From an uncultured Oscillospiraceae bacterium (lineage in GTDB: Bacteria; Bacillota; Clostridia; Oscillospirales; Ruminococcaceae): a DNA stretch of 64,000 nt. Made by a program: the position numbers and the translations under genes. The stretch's first letter is position 1, and each line of letters opens with the position of its first letter. The DNA is taken from assembly GCA_910586535.1 (NCBI GenBank), contig CAJUHS010000006.1, positions 1 through 64,000 of the forward strand, given 5' to 3'. Below are positions 62,494 through 64,000 of the stretch, in pieces. The notes beneath the pieces were generated by a model, which saw nothing but the letters and a program-made list of their open reading frames with translations, had not been told where the DNA came from and made no database searches.

Positions 62494-63411
62494 ATGGATT
62501 TCATGTATTCCTGTTCAGTGAACAATTATATAAAGACCATGGATATGCAGGTGAAATGGCAGAATAAAAAGAAGGACGGGAATTTTTCCGCCGACGGGAT
62601 AAAGTCCGCTTCCCGGTGGGCGGAGGAACAGAAAAACAAAATGCGTGAAATGACGGAAAAATCCGAAAACAATGAAAGTTCGGACAGCACGGATAAAGAC
62701 GACTATAAGGACAAAATACTGAAAAGCATTAATGAAAAGCTAAATCGGGGCGACAGGCTTACTCCCTCGGAAAAGCGGTACCTCCAGCAGAAAGACCCGC
62801 AGGCGTACCAAAAAGTCCTTGATGTGGAAAAAGAGCAGGTCTTTTACGAAAGCCAGCTTAGACGGTGCAGGACAAAGGATGAGTTCCACAAGCTGAGAAT
62901 GCTGCGGACTGTGTCGTCTTTAAGCGCTATAAAATCGGCTCAGAACAATTCAAGTCTTTCGCAGGATGACAAGCTGGCGGTAGCTGCGGGTGAGCAGCAG
63001 AAAAACGCCGCAATGGCAAGGTCGGAAAAGGAGTTCATAAAGCGCGGTGAGCTGTCAGGTCTGCCCACTCAAGCGGAATGCATTGCCGCCGCGAAAAAGC
63101 TTGCCGAGGCAAGGCGCTCGGAAAAGAAGCCAAAAGAAAAAACGGTCAAGAAAAAGGTAGTTCAGAAGAAGCCGCAGTCCGTCAAAAAGAAAGACGGAAA
63201 AACGGATAAAAAGGATACCAAAAAGGTAAAGACCGTTACTGTCAAGAAAAAAAATTATACCCTCAAACGAAAGATAACCCGCGCCGAAGCGGAGCAGTCC
63301 TACGTTGTTAAAAAGGTAAAGAAGGCCATGAAACGGGGCGGTATAGGAATATACGAAACGGCTATGTCCTCGGCGGGCAATATCGTCAAAAGGCTGAATG
63401 TGAAGGCATAA
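62494..63411 (+). CDS. Lysine-rich unrecognised protein
   Basis: 305 residues from ATG 62494 (TAGGGGGCG upstream; an ATG frame start 14 codons earlier is less likely). No family recognised. The N-terminal 60 residues are mixed and charged. An acidic linker leads to a helical block (LNRGDRLTPSEKRYLQQKDPQAYQKVL, about 85-125). Residues about 215-265 are a low-complexity run of lysine and K-K-x-V/T repeats, and the C-terminus (KRKITRAEAEQSYVVKKVKKAMKRGG) is again basic. It could bind nucleic acid or the cell surface; nothing decides this. Followed by a strong terminator, so it is monocistronic. Confidence 0.65.
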   Translation: MDFMYSCSVNNYIKTMDMQVKWQNKKKDGNFSADGIKSASRWAEEQKNKMREMTEKSENNESSDSTDKDDYKDKILKSINEKLNRGDRLTPSEKRYLQQKDPQAYQKVLDVEKEQVFYESQLRRCRTKDEFHKLRMLRTVSSLSAIKSAQNNSSLSQDDKLAVAAGEQQKNAAMARSEKEFIKRGELSGLPTQAECIAAAKKLAEARRSEKKPKEKTVKKKVVQKKPQSVKKKDGKTDKKDTKKVKTVTVKKKNYTLKRKITRAEAEQSYVVKKVKKAMKRGGIGIYETAMSSAGNIVKRLNVKA

Positions 63412-63424
63412 AATATAAAATCAA

Positions 63425-63466
63425 GTCCCGTCGGATACGAGAGACCCGGCGGGACGTTTTGTTTTT
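63425..63466 (+). terminator. Rho-independent terminator
   Basis: GTCCCGTCGG pairs with CCGGCGGGAC and is followed by GTTTTGTTTTT, just after the lysine-rich gene and before the convergent GH4 gene. Confidence 0.8.
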
Positions 63467-63470
63467 ATTC

Positions 63471-64000
63471 TCAGCAGTAATAGATCAAATGCGCTCTGAC
63501 CGCCGAAAGCATTTCCTTGTAAAGCTCCGTTGCGTCGTTAAGGTCCACCGACATAAGCGGGTCGTTCAGGAACGCGTTGAATGCGATGTCCAGGTCTTTT
63601 TCCGTTACCGATCTTACAACAGTCTTCTGGTTCATAACATGGCGTATGGTAAGTCCGTACAGTTCGTCGGTAAGCTTTCCCGCTGCAACGGGTCTGACGG
63701 AATTTCGGCTTATGAGCGCGTTGGTATGAACTATCGAGCCTATTGGAAGATTCTCCACCTGTCCGCTGTTGCGCATACAAACGTTGGTAATAAGGTTTCC
63801 CTGACCTATAAGGGCGCGTATCTGCATAGCGCACTCGGTAGAGCTCCCGCCCACTCTTAAGAGTTCGCCGCCGTTCATAAGATTCTTGACCCGTCCTATC
63901 TTGTCCAGCTTCAGCTTTTTAAGATAATTTACCGTGGTCTGGCTGAACTTCCAGCTTGAAATAGTTTTGGGTGAGCTTGTGTACCAGGCGGGACAAAAGT
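63471..64000 (-). CDS. GH4 family glycosidase, C-terminal part (runs off window)
   Basis: The frame is open from the window edge to the stop at 63471 (about 175 codons). ENLPIGSIVHTNALISRNSVRPVAAGKL, a LTIRHVMNQKTVVRSVTEKDLDIAFNAFLNDPLMSVDLNDATELYKEM run and WYTSSPKTISS are C-terminal blocks of NAD- and metal-dependent glycoside hydrolase family 4 (alpha-glucosidase/galactosidase or 6-phospho-glycosidase). The catalytic NAD and metal sites lie outside the window, so substrate cannot be given. Confidence 0.85.
   Translation of the reverse strand, partial: FCPAWYTSSPKTISSWKFSQTTVNYLKKLKLDKIGRVKNLMNGGELLRVGGSSTECAMQIRALIGQGNLITNVCMRNSGQVENLPIGSIVHTNALISRNSVRPVAAGKLTDELYGLTIRHVMNQKTVVRSVTEKDLDIAFNAFLNDPLMSVDLNDATELYKEMLSAVRAHLIYYC

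Noticed and set aside
1..64000. CRISPR arrays, tRNA or rRNA genes
   Set aside because: No regularly spaced repeats, no tRNA-like GGTTCGAATCC cloverleaf and no rRNA sequence were recognised on either strand by eye.

Overview
The window joins three kinds of DNA from what looks like a Gram-positive gut anaerobe of the Clostridia (probably Ruminococcus or a relative in Oscillospiraceae). This placement rests on the Clostridia-type HemZ, RelA/SpoT, RecJ, AI-2E and GH4 genes on the right and on the style of the siphovirus genes on the left. It is inferred from protein character, not from a marker gene.

Region 1 (1-about 28,050) is a decaying HK97-type siphoprophage. At the left edge the 5' part of a large serine recombinase gene abuts a tail gene that has lost its 3' end, so another mobile element appears to have landed in the prophage. 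Reading right to left on the minus strand come replication and early genes (DUF4406-like protein, primase-helicase, VRR-NUC nuclease, SNF2 helicase), a sigma-like regulator, HNH nuclease, small terminase, SAM synthetase, ParB-methyltransferase, large terminase, portal, ClpP-like protease, capsid, head-tail connectors, major tail protein, tail chaperones with a -1 frameshift site, tape measure and distal tail protein. A plus-strand cluster (22,010-27,354) carries DUF1413, DUF2800, DUF2815 and a family A DNA polymerase. At least six prophage genes are broken: tail gene truncation, amber in the major tail protein, frameshift in large terminase, lesion in SAM synthetase, ochre in the SNF2 helicase, and deletion plus amber in the polymerase. 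No complete lysogeny or lysis module is in the window.

Region 2 (about 28,290-41,620) is a compact minus-strand defence operon driven by a near-consensus promoter with an adjoining 26-bp palindrome. In order of transcription it encodes a degenerate methylase fused to a specificity domain; an ADP-ribosylglycohydrolase fused in frame to an HsdM, which is frameshifted near its 3' end; a second, intact HsdM; a two-TRD HsdS; HsdR; a tyrosine recombinase; a promoterless half-HsdS that is a perfect 529-bp direct copy of the second half of HsdS; and an ImmA/IrrE-type metallopeptidase with a C-terminal helix-turn-helix. Two hairpin terminators close it. It reads as a Type I restriction-modification locus with a specificity-switching cassette and unusual accessory domains, and is the most interesting part of the window.

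Region 3 (about 41,750-64,000) is ordinary chromosome with higher GC: rlmD-like rRNA methyltransferase, zinc-ribbon protein, AAC(6')-like acetyltransferase, hemZ, metallo-hydrolase, relA/spoT, recJ, a Na/Pi cotransporter, membrane proteins, cardiolipin synthase, galU, and a cobalamin uptake cluster. In that cluster a B12 riboswitch with its own terminator lies between the ATPase gene and the binding-protein and permease genes. The window ends in the 3' part of a GH4 glycosidase gene. I found no rRNA, tRNA or CRISPR array.
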